The notes: generated by a model from the sequence alone, not told the origin. A stretch of DNA of 64,000 bases from Sulfitobacter sp. HGT1 (GCF_013282155.1 NZ_BLWI01000010.1:186001-250000), one strand, 5' to 3'. Positions 27,248 through 37,187 are shown, counted from the first letter of the stretch. A program made the numbers and translations.

Positions 27248-28768
27248 TTACCCCACCGATCCTTCAAGGGAGATCGCAACGAGCGCCTGCGCTTCCATCG
27301 CGAATTCCATTGGCAACGCTTGCAACACGTCCTTGCAGAACCCGTTGACAACCAGGGCAACGGCCTCTTCCTCGTCCATGCCACGGCTGCGGCAATAGAA
27401 CAGCTGGTCGTCATCCACCTTGGATGTGGTCGCCTCGTGCTCAACCCGGCTGCTGTTATTCTTGACCTCGATATAAGGCACGGTATGCGCCCCGCATTGA
27501 GAGCCGATCAGCAAGCTGTCGCATTGGGTATAATTGCGCGATTCCTTGGCCTTGGGGTGCATCGACACCAGCCCGCGATAGGTGTTCTGCGCCTTGCCCG
27601 CACTGATCCCCTTGGACACGATCCGCGACTTGGTGCGCTTGCCCAGATGGATCATCTTGGTGCCGGTATCGGCCTGCTGCATGTTGTTGGCGATGGCGAT
27701 GGAATAGAACTCGCCCTGGCTGTCGTCGCCGCGCAGGATGCAAGACGGGTATTTCCACGTCACGGCAGAGCCGGTTTCAACCTGCGTCCACATCACCTTG
27801 GCCCGGTCACCGCGACAATCGGCACGCTTGGTCACAAAGTTGTAAATCCCGCCCTTGCCGTTTTCATCACCGGGGTACCAGTTCTGAACGGTCGAATATT
27901 TCACCTCGGCATCTTCCTCGATGATGATCTCGACCACGGCAGCATGCAGCTGCGATTCGTCGCGCTGCGGTGCGGTACAGCCCTCAAGGTAGGACACATA
28001 AGACCCCTTGTCGGCGATGATCAGCGTGCGTTCGAACTGACCGGTGTTTTCAGCATTGATGCGGAAATAGGTCGACAGTTCCATCGGGCAGCGCACACCC
28101 GGCGGCACGTAAACGAACGATCCGTCGGAAAATACCGCCGAATTCAGCGTGGCATAGAAATTGTCATTCACCGGCACGACCGAGCCGAGGTATTTCTTGA
28201 CCAACTCGGGATGCTCACGGATCGCCTCGGAGATCGAACAAAAGATCACCCCCGCCGCCTTAAGCTCCTTCTGAAAGGTTGTGCCGACGGATACGGAATC
28301 GAACACCGCATCCACGGCCACCTTGCGCGGCGCATCGGTCAGCTCCTCTGCCCCCTCAACGCCCGCCAAAAGCGCTTGCTCTTTCAACGGAATGCCAAGC
28401 TTTTTATAGGTCGCTAGCAACTTCGGGTCCACATCATCCAGCGACTTGGGCTTGACCGCCATGGATTTGGGGCGCGCATAGTAGTACTGGTTCTGGAAAT
28501 CGATTTCGGGGTAATCGACCATCGCCCAATCGGGCTCTTTCTTGGTCAGCCACACCTCATAGGCGTCCAGACGCCACTGCGTCATCCACTCCGGCTCCTC
28601 GTTCTTCTCCGAGATCAGCTTGACGATATCGGTGTTCAGACCCAGCGGCGCATAGTCCATCTCGATGTCGGTGGACCAGCCGTGCTTATAGGCACCGCCA
28701 ACTTCGCGCACCGCATCAACGGTTTCCTGATCGACGCCGTCTTTTACTATCGTAGTGTCCACGCTCAT
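27248..28768 (-). CDS. sufB: Fe-S cluster assembly scaffold subunit SufB
   Basis: 506-residue scaffold subunit that accepts sulfur from SufS and carries the nascent cluster with SufC and SufD. Diagnostic segments: [14 protein letters not shown] near residue 60, the beta-helix core with [13 protein letters not shown] (Cys), [17 protein letters not shown], and the C-terminal [17 protein letters not shown]. The Cys of DCRGD, near residue 315, and a downstream Glu are the expected cluster ligands. Length (about 500) is normal. It is the third gene of the operon, 19 bases after the desulfurase gene. Confidence 0.97.
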   Translation of the reverse strand: MSVDTTIVKDGVDQETVDAVREVGGAYKHGWSTDIEMDYAPLGLNTDIVKLISEKNEEPEWMTQWRLDAYEVWLTKKEPDWAMVDYPEIDFQNQYYYARPKSMAVKPKSLDDVDPKLLATYKKLGIPLKEQALLAGVEGAEELTDAPRKVAVDAVFDSVSVGTTFQKELKAAGVIFCSISEAIREHPELVKKYLGSVVPVNDNFYATLNSAVFSDGSFVYVPPGVRCPMELSTYFRINAENTGQFERTLIIADKGSYVSYLEGCTAPQRDESQLHAAVVEIIIEEDAEVKYSTVQNWYPGDENGKGGIYNFVTKRADCRGDRAKVMWTQVETGSAVTWKYPSCILRGDDSQGEFYSIAIANNMQQADTGTKMIHLGKRTKSRIVSKGISAGKAQNTYRGLVSMHPKAKESRNYTQCDSLLIGSQCGAHTVPYIEVKNNSSRVEHEATTSKVDDDQLFYCRSRGMDEEEAVALVVNGFCKDVLQALPMEFAMEAQALVAISLEGSVG

Positions 28769-28787
28769 ATTCCTCTCGCTTCGGGCA

Positions 28788-29852
28788 TCACGCCGCCCGC
28801 ATCTTGTGTTTCTCGAATTTCACTGCCCAGGCTTGTGCAAAGCGCTGTACATCTTCTTGTGTTGTCTCAAGGCCAAGCGACACGCGGATCGCACTTGCCG
28901 CATCGCCGTCGCAATAGCCCATCGCCTGCAAGACCTTGCTGGCTTTCACCTTGCCGCTTGAACAGGCCGACCCGGCCGAAACAGCAAATCCCGCCAGATC
29001 CATCTGCATCACCTGGGTCTCGCCCTTCCAGCCGGGGGTCAGCACGCAGGTGGTGTTCGGCAGACGCGGCATGTCATTCCCGACAAAAATAGTCTGATCA
29101 GAGGCAGCCGCAATAGCGTTTTCCAGTATATTTCTGAACTCGGCCACTTCGTCCCACCGTCCCGCAGCCACATCACGGCCCGCCGCCTCGGCAGCGGCAC
29201 CAAAACCGGCAATCCCGATGACATTCTCGGTGCCCGACCGACGGTTCATTTCCTGCCCCCCGCCGCGCAAAATCGGTTCGGGGTCATGGGCGGTAAAGTT
29301 GATCAACGCCCCCACGCCTTTCGGCCCGCCCATCTTATGGGCCGATAAAATCGCATAGGACGGGGTCACGTCTTGATAGATCACCGGCATCTTGCCGGCC
29401 AATTGCGTGATATCGCAAATGGTCGAAAACGCATCAGTGCTGCCAATCACCCGGCCCGCATCGCCCAGAAGTCCGGTTTCGCTATTGGCCGCTGAAACCG
29501 CAACCAACCCGGCCCCGGCCGCACCCAAAGCCGGATCAACCGCGACCTCGCTCCAGACGCCCAGACAATCATGCTCTGTTGCAAGCGCGCCGAAAACACC
29601 GCCGTGCCGCCCCTTCTGCGCCACAGCCAAAGCCGCCGCCTCGGTCGCACTGCTGGTAAAGATCACCTGCGTGGTTTTACACCCGACCAGCTGCGCCACC
29701 TGCGCCCGCGCCCGCTCGACCAGCATCTTGGCCGCACGCCCCTCGGAATGGACGCTGGACGGATTACCAACCACATCCATCGCCGCAATCATCGCAGCCC
29801 GCGCCTCGGCCCGCAAAGGCGTGGTCGCATTATGATCCAGATATACCCTCAC
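28788..29852 (-). CDS. IscS/NifS-type cysteine desulfurase in the suf operon
   Basis: 354-residue group I cysteine desulfurase, a second desulfurase in addition to sufS. Marks: [12 protein letters not shown] at the start, the PLP lysine in [15 protein letters not shown], and the persulfide loop [15 protein letters not shown] chose the GTG at 29852 (VRVYLDHN), because TTTGGA lies 7 bases before it; an in-frame TTG at 29864 is less likely. Two desulfurase genes in the same iscR-suf operon is the standard arrangement in Rhodobacteraceae. It might supply other sulfur acceptors, but this is not shown. Confidence 0.93.
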   Translation of the reverse strand: MRVYLDHNATTPLRAEARAAMIAAMDVVGNPSSVHSEGRAAKMLVERARAQVAQLVGCKTTQVIFTSSATEAAALAVAQKGRHGGVFGALATEHDCLGVWSEVAVDPALGAAGAGLVAVSAANSETGLLGDAGRVIGSTDAFSTICDITQLAGKMPVIYQDVTPSYAILSAHKMGGPKGVGALINFTAHDPEPILRGGGQEMNRRSGTENVIGIAGFGAAAEAAGRDVAAGRWDEVAEFRNILENAIAAASDQTIFVGNDMPRLPNTTCVLTPGWKGETQVMQMDLAGFAVSAGSACSSGKVKASKVLQAMGYCDGDAASAIRVSLGLETTQEDVQRFAQAWAVKFEKHKMRAA

Positions 29853-29946
29853 TGCCCATTCCAAATGGTCAAAAATCCCAGGGAGTTTGAGGGACAGCGT
29901 CCCTCATTCCTTAACAAAAGAAATCGCGCTTGCGCGGCCATCGCCC

Positions 29947-30408
29947 TCATTCCTCATCCACCACCGCAAACAGGTTCGGCACCGCAGGGCATGGGGCCAG
30001 CTCGTTGGCCACCACATCCGACAAACGCGTCTGGTGCAAATACACATAGACCTGCGCGCTCAGCCCTTCCCACAAGCGGTTGGTCAAGGATTGCGCCCGG
30101 CTGCCCGACGATCCGCCCGATGCCCCTGCGCCCACATGCATCGCATCGACCTTTTCATCGACGGCCGCCAGAATATCGACCACACGAATATCCGACGCAG
30201 GCCGGCCCAGCCGGTAGCCGCCACCGGGGCCGCGCACGGATGCAACCAGCTCGGCGCGGCGCAGCTTGACGAAAAGCTGCTCAAGATAGGGCAGCGAAAT
30301 CGACTGGCGATCCGCGATATCACCCAGTGACACCAATGCGCCGGCGGGTTGCAGCGCAATATCGGTCAGCGCCACCATGGCATAACGCCCCTTGGTCGAC
30401 AGCTTCAT
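29947..30408 (-). CDS. iscR: Rrf2 family regulator IscR, lacking the three canonical cluster cysteines
   Basis: 153-residue Rrf2-type winged-helix regulator, first gene of the suf operon. The DNA-binding half is standard: MKLSTKGRYAMVALTDIAL, then SLPYLEQLFVKLRRAELV and the RGPGGGYRL wing. In E. coli IscR, three Cys between residues 92 and 104 hold the [2Fe-2S] cluster; the corresponding stretch here (about 90-105) reads HVGAGASGGSSGSR, with no Cys. The only Cys in the protein is near residue 140, in ELAPCPAVP. Rhodobacter sphaeroides IscR is also reported to be atypical. AAAGGAA lies before the ATG. Likely autoregulates the operon and responds to iron together with Irr (box at 30509). Confidence 0.92.
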   Translation of the reverse strand: MKLSTKGRYAMVALTDIALQPAGALVSLGDIADRQSISLPYLEQLFVKLRRAELVASVRGPGGGYRLGRPASDIRVVDILAAVDEKVDAMHVGAGASGGSSGSRAQSLTNRLWEGLSAQVYVYLHQTRLSDVVANELAPCPAVPNLFAVVDEE

Positions 30409-30508
30409 CGCAATGATTCCTTTGCCAAAATCGCCTGTTTGATTGACGGCGACGCCTTAAATGCCTAAGTGCAGTGCCTGACCCCCAGAAAAGCTGGGAT
30501 CAGACAAG

Positions 30509-30523
30509 TTAGAACCGTTCTAA
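30509..30523. promoter_or_regulatory. Irr-type box (TTAGAA-CCG-TTCTAA) before iscR-suf
   Basis: A perfect palindrome matching the Irr/ICE consensus TTAGAA-N3-TTCTAA, about 100 bases upstream of iscR and 63 bases before the divergent hydrolase gene. A further TTAGAAC half-site lies at 30562. Comparative work on Rhodobacterales placed iscR-suf under both Irr and IscR, so this position fits. The box could also act on the plus-strand gene at 30586. Confidence 0.75.
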
Positions 30524-30585
30524 GATGTCTTAGGGAATTCGTCAACTATTCCGCTGGATCTTTAGAACCCAATGTAGGGACGCCC

Positions 30586-31239
30586 ATGCCCGAGGTAATT
30601 TTTCCCGGACCCGAAGGCCGCCTCGAAGGCCGCTACCACCCGCAAAAAGAGCGCGACGCGCCAATTGCGATTTTGCTGCATCCGCACCCGCAGTTTGGCG
30701 GGAACATGAACCACAAGGTCGTGTATAATCTACACTATGCCTTCTATAAAATGGGCTTCACGGTCCTGCGGTTCAATTTCCGTGGCGTTGGCCGCAGCCA
30801 GGGCGAATATGATCAGGGTATCGGCGAATTGTCCGATGCCGCGTCGGCGCTCGACTATCTGCAATCGATGAACAACAACTCCAAGCATTGCTGGGTTGCC
30901 GGTTTCTCGTTCGGTGCCTGGATCGGTATGCAGCTTTTGATGCGCCGTCCTGAAATCACCGGTTTCATCTCGGTCGCCCCCCCTGCGAACATGTATGACT
31001 TCAGCTTCCTTGCGCCCTGCCCGGCTTCGGGTCTGGTGATCAACGGCACGGCTGACCGCGTGGCACCGCCTGCTGACACCGTTAATCTGGTCAACAAGCT
31101 GCACGAGCAAAAAGGCATCACCATCACCCATCAACAGATCGAGGGTGCCGGCCACTTCTTTGAAGAGCCGCATATGGAGACGCTGATCACCTCGACCACC
31201 GATTACGTGAAACGCCGCCTGACCGAGACGACACGCTAA
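30586..31239 (+). CDS. Alpha/beta hydrolase (YjfP/CocE-like)
   Basis: 217-residue alpha/beta hydrolase of the short bacterial type. Oxyanion region ILLHPHPQFGGNMNHK (about 29-44); nucleophile elbow VAGFSFGAWIGMQLL (Ser near 110 in GFSFG); catalytic Asp in INGTADRVAPP (about 153); His in EGAGHFFEEPH (about 190). The ATG at 30586 with TAGGGA upstream is preferred; earlier starts lie inside the iscR promoter region. The stop shares a base with the next gene's ATG (TAATG), so it forms a tight three-gene unit with the 79-residue protein and the HD protein. Substrate unknown; orthologs next to an HD protein are widespread in Rhodobacteraceae. Confidence 0.88.
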   Translation: MPEVIFPGPEGRLEGRYHPQKERDAPIAILLHPHPQFGGNMNHKVVYNLHYAFYKMGFTVLRFNFRGVGRSQGEYDQGIGELSDAASALDYLQSMNNNSKHCWVAGFSFGAWIGMQLLMRRPEITGFISVAPPANMYDFSFLAPCPASGLVINGTADRVAPPADTVNLVNKLHEQKGITITHQQIEGAGHFFEEPHMETLITSTTDYVKRRLTETTR

Positions 31240-31478
31240 TGGCCGACCAGAACGTCACGGATATGGCCAACCAACTGGCCGAAGAATGTCTGGCTGTTCA
31301 ACGCGAGACCGGAAACGAACGCCTGTTTATGGAGGTCGCTTCCGTTCTCGGGGCGTCCTCCCAGACCATGGAAGAAGCCTTTGTTACAGCGATCCGCACC
31401 CGGATGGCGACGTTTCAGGGCCGTGCGTTTATGGAAAAAGCGCTTGCGGCCCATAAGGCGAAAGCCGCGCAGGAATGA
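31239..31478 (+). CDS. 79-residue helical protein, unknown function
   Basis: Small soluble, mostly helical protein (MADQNVTDMANQLAEE, QRETGNERLFMEVASVLG). No family name recognised. One-base overlap with the hydrolase gene upstream and four-base overlap (ATGA) with the HD gene downstream make it almost certainly translated. It may be a partner of the HD-domain protein; this is inferred only from coupling. Confidence 0.78.
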   Translation: MADQNVTDMANQLAEECLAVQRETGNERLFMEVASVLGASSQTMEEAFVTAIRTRMATFQGRAFMEKALAAHKAKAAQE

Positions 31479-32056
31479 CGAGGCGGCTTGAGCAGCAAAT
31501 CGCCTTTCTGAACGAGGCGGACAAGCTCAAGTCGGTCATGCGCGGCACCCTGCTGTGTGACGGGTCGCGGTCGGAAAATTCCGCCGAACACAGCTGGCAT
31601 CTGACGCTTTATGCCCTGGTTCTGTCCGATCAGGCCGGCCCCGAGGTGGACATGATCCGGGTGATCAAAATGCTGATCCTTCATGATCTGGTCGAAATCG
31701 ACGCGGGCGATAATCCGATCTTTGGCAGCTATGATACCACTGACATGGAAGCGCAGGAACAAGCGGCGGCTGATCGGATATTCGGGCTGCTTCCCAAGGA
31801 CTTGGGCGACGATCTTCGCGCAGCCTGGGAGGAATTCGAGGCCAACCAGACCCCGACCGCACAATTCGCCAAGTCGCTTGACCGCTTTCAGCCACCGATG
31901 CAAAACCTCGCGTCGGGCGGCGGCAGCTGGATCGAATATCAGGTGACCCATGACCAGTTCATCGAAAAGGTCGGAACCAAGATCAATACAGGCGCACCGG
32001 GCTTGTGGGACTATGCCCGCACACGGGTTTCCGCCTGGTTTGCCGCACATACATAA
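31475..32056 (+). CDS. HD domain-containing protein (YfbR/HDDC2 type)
   Basis: 193-residue HD-fold phosphohydrolase. Metal ligands: His in AEHSWHLTLYA (about 36), the HD pair in LILHDLVEIDAGD (about 70), and Asp in KSLDRFQPP near residue 137. HDDC2/YfbR proteins dephosphorylate deoxyribonucleoside 5'-monophosphates. The length suits this family. Third gene of the coupled unit, followed 88 bases later by icd. Confidence 0.88.
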   Translation: MTRRLEQQIAFLNEADKLKSVMRGTLLCDGSRSENSAEHSWHLTLYALVLSDQAGPEVDMIRVIKMLILHDLVEIDAGDNPIFGSYDTTDMEAQEQAAADRIFGLLPKDLGDDLRAAWEEFEANQTPTAQFAKSLDRFQPPMQNLASGGGSWIEYQVTHDQFIEKVGTKINTGAPGLWDYARTRVSAWFAAHT

Positions 32057-32144
32057 TTGAAATTCACGCTGCGTTTACCCTGATGCTGCAAAGCAGAGGG
32101 GGTGACCCAGCCCCAAGACAGCCAAGCCAAAGGAACCTCTTGCG

Positions 32145-33359
32145 ATGACCAAGATCAAGGTAGACAACCCGATTGTCGAACTCGACGGTGATGAAATGAC
32201 CCGCATCATGTGGGATTTTATCAAGAAAAAGCTGATCCTGCCCTATCTCGACATTGATCTGAAATATTACGATCTGGGGATGGAGGTCCGCGACGAGACC
32301 AACGACCAGATCACCATCGATGCGGCCAATGCGATCAAGCAATACGGCGTTGGCGTCAAATGTGCGACCATCACCCCGGACGAGGCGCGCGTCGAAGAAT
32401 TCGGCCTGAAAGAGATGTGGCGCTCGCCCAACGGGACGATCCGCAACATTCTGGGTGGTGTGATTTTCCGCCAGCCGATCATATGCAAGAACGTGCCGCG
32501 CCTTGTGCCCGGCTGGACCAAGCCGATCGTCGTGGGCCGCCACGCATATGGCGACCAGTACAAAGCCACTGATTTCAAATTCCCCGGCAAGGGCAAACTT
32601 ACGTTGAAATTCGTCGGTGAAGACGGCACGGAGATCGAACGCGAGGTGTTTGACGCACCGGATTCAGGCGTTGTGATGGCGATGTACAACCTTGATAAAT
32701 CCATCATCGATTTCGCCCGCGCGTCGATGAACTATGGTCTGAACCTTGGCTGGCCGGTCTATCTGAGCACCAAGAACACGATCCTCAAACAATATGACGG
32801 ACGGTTCCTCGAACTGTTCCAGCACATCTACGAGACTGAATTCCAAGACAAATTCAAGGCGGCTGGCATTACCTATGAACACCGCCTGATCGACGACATG
32901 GTCGCTTGCGCGATGAAATGGAACGGCGGTTATGTCTGGGCCTGCAAGAACTACGATGGCGATGTGCAGTCCGATACTGTGGCTCAGGGCTTTGGCTCGC
33001 TTGGGTTGATGACCTCGGTTCTGATGACCCCCGATGGCCAGACGGTCGAGGCCGAGGCCGCCCATGGCACCGTCACCCGCCACTACCGCCAGCACCAGAA
33101 GGGCGAGGAAACCTCGACCAACTCCATCGCGTCGATCTATGCCTGGACCGGTGGTCTCAAGCATCGCGGCAAACTGGACGGCAATGCGGCGTTGACCAGT
33201 TTCGCCGAGACATTGGAAAAAACCGTCGTTGATACGGTGGAATCGGGCCACATGACCAAGGATCTGGCGCTGCTGGTTGGCCCCGATCAGGGTTGGCTGA
33301 CCACGATGGGTTTCCTTGAGAAGGTGGACGAGAACCTGAACAAGGCCTTGAAGGGATAA
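32145..33359 (+). CDS. icd: NADP-dependent isocitrate dehydrogenase
   Basis: TCA-cycle enzyme converting isocitrate to 2-oxoglutarate and CO2 with NADPH formation. The 404-residue protein is the subfamily II (eukaryote-like, homodimeric) type used by most alphaproteobacteria: [16 protein letters not shown] at the start, [16 protein letters not shown] with the substrate Ser, [14 protein letters not shown] with the metal Asp, and [14 protein letters not shown] with NADP-binding residues. AAAGGA precedes the ATG. A terminator follows at 33366. Confidence 0.97.
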   Translation: MTKIKVDNPIVELDGDEMTRIMWDFIKKKLILPYLDIDLKYYDLGMEVRDETNDQITIDAANAIKQYGVGVKCATITPDEARVEEFGLKEMWRSPNGTIRNILGGVIFRQPIICKNVPRLVPGWTKPIVVGRHAYGDQYKATDFKFPGKGKLTLKFVGEDGTEIEREVFDAPDSGVVMAMYNLDKSIIDFARASMNYGLNLGWPVYLSTKNTILKQYDGRFLELFQHIYETEFQDKFKAAGITYEHRLIDDMVACAMKWNGGYVWACKNYDGDVQSDTVAQGFGSLGLMTSVLMTPDGQTVEAEAAHGTVTRHYRQHQKGEETSTNSIASIYAWTGGLKHRGKLDGNAALTSFAETLEKTVVDTVESGHMTKDLALLVGPDQGWLTTMGFLEKVDENLNKALKG

Positions 33360-33365
33360 GATCAC

Positions 33366-33398
33366 AAGGGCCGCTCCGATCGGGGTGGCCCTTTTTTT
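33366..33398 (+). terminator. Terminator of icd
   Basis: Stem AAGGGCC ... GGCCCTT with inner CCGATCGG pairing, followed by a run of seven T. It starts 7 bases after the icd stop codon. Confidence 0.9.
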
Positions 33399-33496
33399 GT
33401 GCAGAACTTCCATATGACGCGAGGTTTCGCTGCGCTGCGGCAAATTCTGCGGGACACCCCCTAGACAGGTCAACATAGCTGTCCTACCTCAAGAGG

Positions 33497-34105
33497 ATGA
33501 AGAAACCTCTGAGCCCCCATCACAATCTGGTCGACGATATCCAAGGACTGAGCCTTGGGGTGTTTTTGTGCGGGCTTGGCATTCATGTTCTGACCTCCGT
33601 GGGCTTGATCACGGGGCAGACGGCGGGTCTGGCGGTGATTATCGCCTATCTGACGGGCACCTCCTTTGGCGTCGTGTTTTTCGCGATCAACCTGCCGTTC
33701 TATTTTCTGGCCTATAAACGGCTGGGGGCGGCGTTCACGATCAAATCGCTGATTTCAGTTACGCTTTTGTCTGTTGTCACCACGCTGCTGCCCTTGGGCT
33801 TCACGATCCAGTCGCTTGATCCAGCCTTGGGTGCGGTGATTTTCGGATCACTCGTGGGTCTTGGGCTGCTGGCGATGTTCCGTCACAACGGATCACTTGG
33901 TGGGCTGGGTGTCATTGCGCTGCTGGTACAAGATACCACAGGGTTCAAGGCGGGCTGGGTGCAACTGATCACCGACGCGGTGATTTTCACCGCCGCGATG
34001 TTCCTGTTTCCGGCTTCGGTGGTGTTTTATTCGCTGCTGGGGGCTGTGGTGCTGAACATGATCATCACCTTCAACCACCGCAGGGACCGCTATATCGCGA
34101 CCTGA
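33497..34105 (+). CDS. YitT family membrane protein
   Basis: 202-residue membrane protein with five to six helices (about 17-40, 45-68, 75-100, 108-130, 150-190). It has the YitT/DUF161 signature GLITGQTAGLAVIIAY near residue 38 and HNGSLGGLGVIALL near 132. It lacks the cytosolic DUF2179 domain of Bacillus YitT. Some members are linked to efflux or export, but the substrate is unknown. The ribosome site is poor: AGAGG directly abuts the ATG at 33497. Confidence 0.85.
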   Translation: MKKPLSPHHNLVDDIQGLSLGVFLCGLGIHVLTSVGLITGQTAGLAVIIAYLTGTSFGVVFFAINLPFYFLAYKRLGAAFTIKSLISVTLLSVVTTLLPLGFTIQSLDPALGAVIFGSLVGLGLLAMFRHNGSLGGLGVIALLVQDTTGFKAGWVQLITDAVIFTAAMFLFPASVVFYSLLGAVVLNMIITFNHRRDRYIAT

Positions 34106-34107
34106 TC

Positions 34108-34314
34108 TCAGGCCCCGCGATTATGGGTCTTGGCATAAAGCTTTGCGATGATCCCGCTGGCGGTCTTTTCGAAGAGGCATGGCACAAGCGCATGAACCAA
34201 GGCCGCGCCTGCCGCTGCAAACAGCAGACCCGCAAATTTCAGCGCAAAGGCCATATGCTCCAGAAATGTTTCGTCGACCTTGGCGGGATGTTCAAGAAAG
34301 ATGCGTGAGATCAT
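34108..34314 (-). CDS. Small DUF6356-like protein
   Basis: 68-residue protein beginning MISRIFLEHPAKVDETFLEH, with one membrane segment (about 24-46, FALKFAGLLFAAAGAALVHALVP) and a basic C-terminus. This matches the short DUF6356 family of alphaproteobacteria, of unknown function; the 'FxEHPxxVxExYxEH' start is its hallmark. AGGAA lies 7 bases before the ATG. It converges with the YitT gene; only two bases separate the stops. Confidence 0.75.
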   Translation of the reverse strand: MISRIFLEHPAKVDETFLEHMAFALKFAGLLFAAAGAALVHALVPCLFEKTASGIIAKLYAKTHNRGA

Positions 34315-34434
34315 GGGGATGTTCCTGTTGCTTACCGGCTTTTGAGGAAGATACCCAAAACACCCCGTGCATTTATCCCAAAGATCACTGAAAATCCCCT
34401 TGTCGTGGGATATTTTCACATTAATGATGCCCCC

Positions 34435-34893
34435 ATGAGGACATTTGATGACATAGACCGCCGTATCCTGGGTGAATTGCAACGTAATGCGGATCAATCG
34501 CTTGACCAGATCAGCGAAAGCGTCGCCCTGTCGCGCAATGCCTGCTGGCGGCGCATTCGCACCCTTGAGGAAAGCGGCGTCATTACCGCACGGGTGGCGC
34601 TGCTGGATGCCGCAAAACTGGGGCTGGGGCTGACCGTGTTCATGCAGATCCGCACCAATGCCCATGAACCTGGCTGGCTCGACGCATTCTCCAAGGCCAC
34701 AAAAGCCATGCCCGAAATTCAGGGCGTGTACCGCATGACCGGTGATCTGGATTATTTGATCCGGGCGCGCGTTGCGGATATGGCGGGGTATGATCGTTTG
34801 TATCAATCGCTGATCCGGCGCGTATCGCTTGTTGATGTTTCCGCCAGTTTCGTGATGGAAGAGATCAAGGAGACCACGGCCCTGCCCCTTTGA
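34435..34893 (+). CDS. Lrp/AsnC family transcriptional regulator
   Basis: 152-residue Lrp-type regulator. Winged helix about 3-50 (DDIDRRILGELQRNADQSL, LSRNACWRRIRTLEESGVI), then the RAM ligand/oligomerisation domain (VFMQIRTNAHEPGWLDAF, GVYRMTGDLDYLIRARV). I chose ATG 34435, where family homology begins. It ends 15 bases before an SMR transporter gene on the same strand, so it may regulate that gene in response to an amino acid or amine. Confidence 0.93.
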   Translation: MRTFDDIDRRILGELQRNADQSLDQISESVALSRNACWRRIRTLEESGVITARVALLDAAKLGLGLTVFMQIRTNAHEPGWLDAFSKATKAMPEIQGVYRMTGDLDYLIRARVADMAGYDRLYQSLIRRVSLVDVSASFVMEEIKETTALPL

Positions 34894-34908
34894 AAAGGTT
34901 TTAGAACA

Positions 34909-35238
34909 ATGCATTACCTCTGGCTGTTTATCGCGATTGTGTCAGAAACGATGGGCACCACGGCGCTTCAGGCCTCGCAGCAGTTCACCCGTTTGTGGCC
35001 CTCGGTCGGGGTGGTGATCTTCTATTTGATCTCGTTCTACTTTATGGCGCTGGCGCTCAAGGTGATGCCCGTCGGCATCGTCTATGCGATCTGGTCCGGT
35101 CTGGGCATCGTGTGCATTGCGGGCATCGGTTATGTGATTTTCGGGCAGAAGCTGGATCTGCCTGCGCTGGTGGGTCTGTTCATGATCATTGCCGGAATTT
35201 TGGTGATCCACCTGTTTTCAAACACCACAACGCACTGA
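34909..35238 (+). CDS. Small multidrug resistance (SMR) family transporter
   Basis: 109-residue four-helix EmrE-like transporter. The essential membrane Glu is in AIVSETMGTTALQAS (near residue 14), and the family motif PVGIVYAIWSGLGIV lies in helix 3. SMR proteins exchange protons for quaternary cations, polyamines or guanidinium. It follows the Lrp gene by 15 bases, hinting at a metabolite-responsive exporter rather than a drug pump. The C-terminus carries a short His/Thr tail. Confidence 0.93.
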   Translation: MHYLWLFIAIVSETMGTTALQASQQFTRLWPSVGVVIFYLISFYFMALALKVMPVGIVYAIWSGLGIVCIAGIGYVIFGQKLDLPALVGLFMIIAGILVIHLFSNTTTH

Positions 35239-35366
35239 ATCCTGCCGAAGCGCGCCTTTGGTTTGGTATTAGGGCTGGCTTTCTGGCGCGCACCACGGTA
35301 TGCGCGGCGCAAATGCTGCGGTGCAACAGTGCGCGCGGCCCTCTTTCCTATCAAAGGCATACCCCA

Positions 35367-37187
35367 ATGGACATGCGCAACATCGCAATTATCGCTCACG
35401 TTGACCACGGCAAAACGACGCTGGTGGACGAACTTCTGAAACAATCCGGTACCTACCGCGAAAACCAGGCGACCACAGAACGCGCCATGGACAGCAACGA
35501 TCTGGAGCGCGAGCGCGGCATCACGATTTTCGCCAAGCCGACCTCGGTCGAGTGGAAGGGCCTGCGCATCAACATCGTTGACACCCCCGGCCACGCCGAT
35601 TTCGGTGGCGAAGTCGAACGGATCCTGTCGATGGTTGACGGTGTTGTGTTGCTGGTTGACGCGGCCGAGGGCCCGATGCCACAGACCAAATTCGTGACCT
35701 CCAAGGCGCTGGCACTGGGCCTGAACCCTATTGTTGTCCTCAACAAGGTCGACAAGGGCGATGCCGAACCCGACCGCGCGCTGGACGAATGTTTCGACCT
35801 TTTCGCCAGCCTTGGTGCGAATGACGAACAGCTCGACTTCCCGCATATGTACGCGTCGGGCCGCAATGGCTGGGCCGACATGGAACTGGACGGCCCGCGC
35901 AAGGATCTGTCGGCGCTGTTCGACCTGATCGTCAAGCACGTACCTGCGCCAAAGCAGCTGAAAGACATCGACAAGCCGTTTACCATGCTGGCAACCACTT
36001 TGGGCGCGGACGCGTTCATTGGCCGGATGCTGACAGGCCGCGTTGAAACCGGCCAGTTGAAAACAGGCGAGCAGGTCAAGGCGCTGTCGCGTGACGGCAA
36101 GCTGATCGAGAACTTCCGCGTCACCAAGATCATGGCGTTCCGCGGCCTGAGCCAGCAGCCCATCGACGTTGCCGAAGCCGGTGATATCGTATCGATCGCA
36201 GGGATGACCAAAGCGACCGTGGCTGATTCCATCGTGGCCACATCCGTGGACACCGCCCTGCCCGCACAGCCGATCGATCCGCCCACAATCACCATCACAT
36301 TCGGCATCAACGACAGCCCGCTGGCGGGTCGTGACGGCAAGAAAGTTCAGTCCCGCGTCATCCGTGACCGCCTGATGAAAGAAGCCGAATCCAACGTTGC
36401 GATCAAAGTCACCGACACCCCCGGTGGCGAAGCCTTCGAAGTCGCCGGTCGTGGCGAACTTCAGATGGGTGTTCTGATCGAAAACATGCGCCGCGAAGGG
36501 TTTGAACTGTCGGTATCGCGCCCTCAGGTTCTGTTCCGCGAAGGCGAGAACGGCGAGCGTCTTGAGCCCATCGAAGAAGTCACCATCGACGTGGACGACG
36601 AATATTCGGGTGCTGTGATCGAAAAACTGACCGGTCCGCGCAAGGGCGAACTGTCAGAGATGAAACCAGCCGGTGCCGGTAAAACCCGCATCATCGCCCT
36701 GGTGCCATCGCGTGGCCTGATCGGCTATCACGGTGAATTCCTGACCGATACCCGCGGGACCGGTGTGTTGAACCGTGTTTTCCACGACTGGGCCCCGCAT
36801 AAAGGTCCGATCCCGGGCCGTCGCGCCGGTGTTCTGATTTCGATGGAGAATGGCACATCGGTTTCCTATGCGCTTTGGAAACTGGAAGACCGCGGCAAGT
36901 TCTTTATCGGCGCACAAGAAGCCGTTTATCAGGGCATGATCATCGGCGAACACAGCCGTGACAACGATCTGGAAGTGAACCCGTTGAAGGGCAAGCAGCT
37001 GACCAACGTCCGGGCGTCGGGTACCGATGAAGCCGTGCGTCTGACAACGCCTGTCACGCTGTCACTGGAACAGGCGATTGCCTATATCGATGACGACGAG
37101 CTGGTGGAGGTGACGCCAAACGCGGTACGTCTGCGCAAGCGCTACCTTGACCCGCACGAGCGCAAGCGGATGTCGAAGTCTGCATGA
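35367..37187 (+). CDS. typA: Translational GTPase TypA/BipA
   Basis: 606-residue ribosome-associated GTPase involved in 50S assembly and stress adaptation. G1 [14 protein letters not shown] (about 9-22), switch [17 protein letters not shown]4 [14 protein letters not shown]-like domains, and the BipA-specific C-terminus. The ATG 35367 gives [17 protein letters not shown], the canonical start; the open frame continues upstream only because it overlaps the SMR gene in another frame. AAAGG lies 8 bases before the ATG. Terminators follow at 37244. Confidence 0.97.
   Translation: MDMRNIAIIAHVDHGKTTLVDELLKQSGTYRENQATTERAMDSNDLERERGITIFAKPTSVEWKGLRINIVDTPGHADFGGEVERILSMVDGVVLLVDAAEGPMPQTKFVTSKALALGLNPIVVLNKVDKGDAEPDRALDECFDLFASLGANDEQLDFPHMYASGRNGWADMELDGPRKDLSALFDLIVKHVPAPKQLKDIDKPFTMLATTLGADAFIGRMLTGRVETGQLKTGEQVKALSRDGKLIENFRVTKIMAFRGLSQQPIDVAEAGDIVSIAGMTKATVADSIVATSVDTALPAQPIDPPTITITFGINDSPLAGRDGKKVQSRVIRDRLMKEAESNVAIKVTDTPGGEAFEVAGRGELQMGVLIENMRREGFELSVSRPQVLFREGENGERLEPIEEVTIDVDDEYSGAVIEKLTGPRKGELSEMKPAGAGKTRIIALVPSRGLIGYHGEFLTDTRGTGVLNRVFHDWAPHKGPIPGRRAGVLISMENGTSVSYALWKLEDRGKFFIGAQEAVYQGMIIGEHSRDNDLEVNPLKGKQLTNVRASGTDEAVRLTTPVTLSLEQAIAYIDDDELVEVTPNAVRLRKRYLDPHERKRMSKSA

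Noticed and set aside
33400..33496. Promoter or regulatory element before the YitT gene
   Set aside because: No convincing -35/-10 pair or palindrome could be picked out.
34995..35366. Upstream extension of the typA frame
   Set aside because: It lies within the SMR gene in another frame. [17 protein letters not shown] at 35367 is the conserved typA start.
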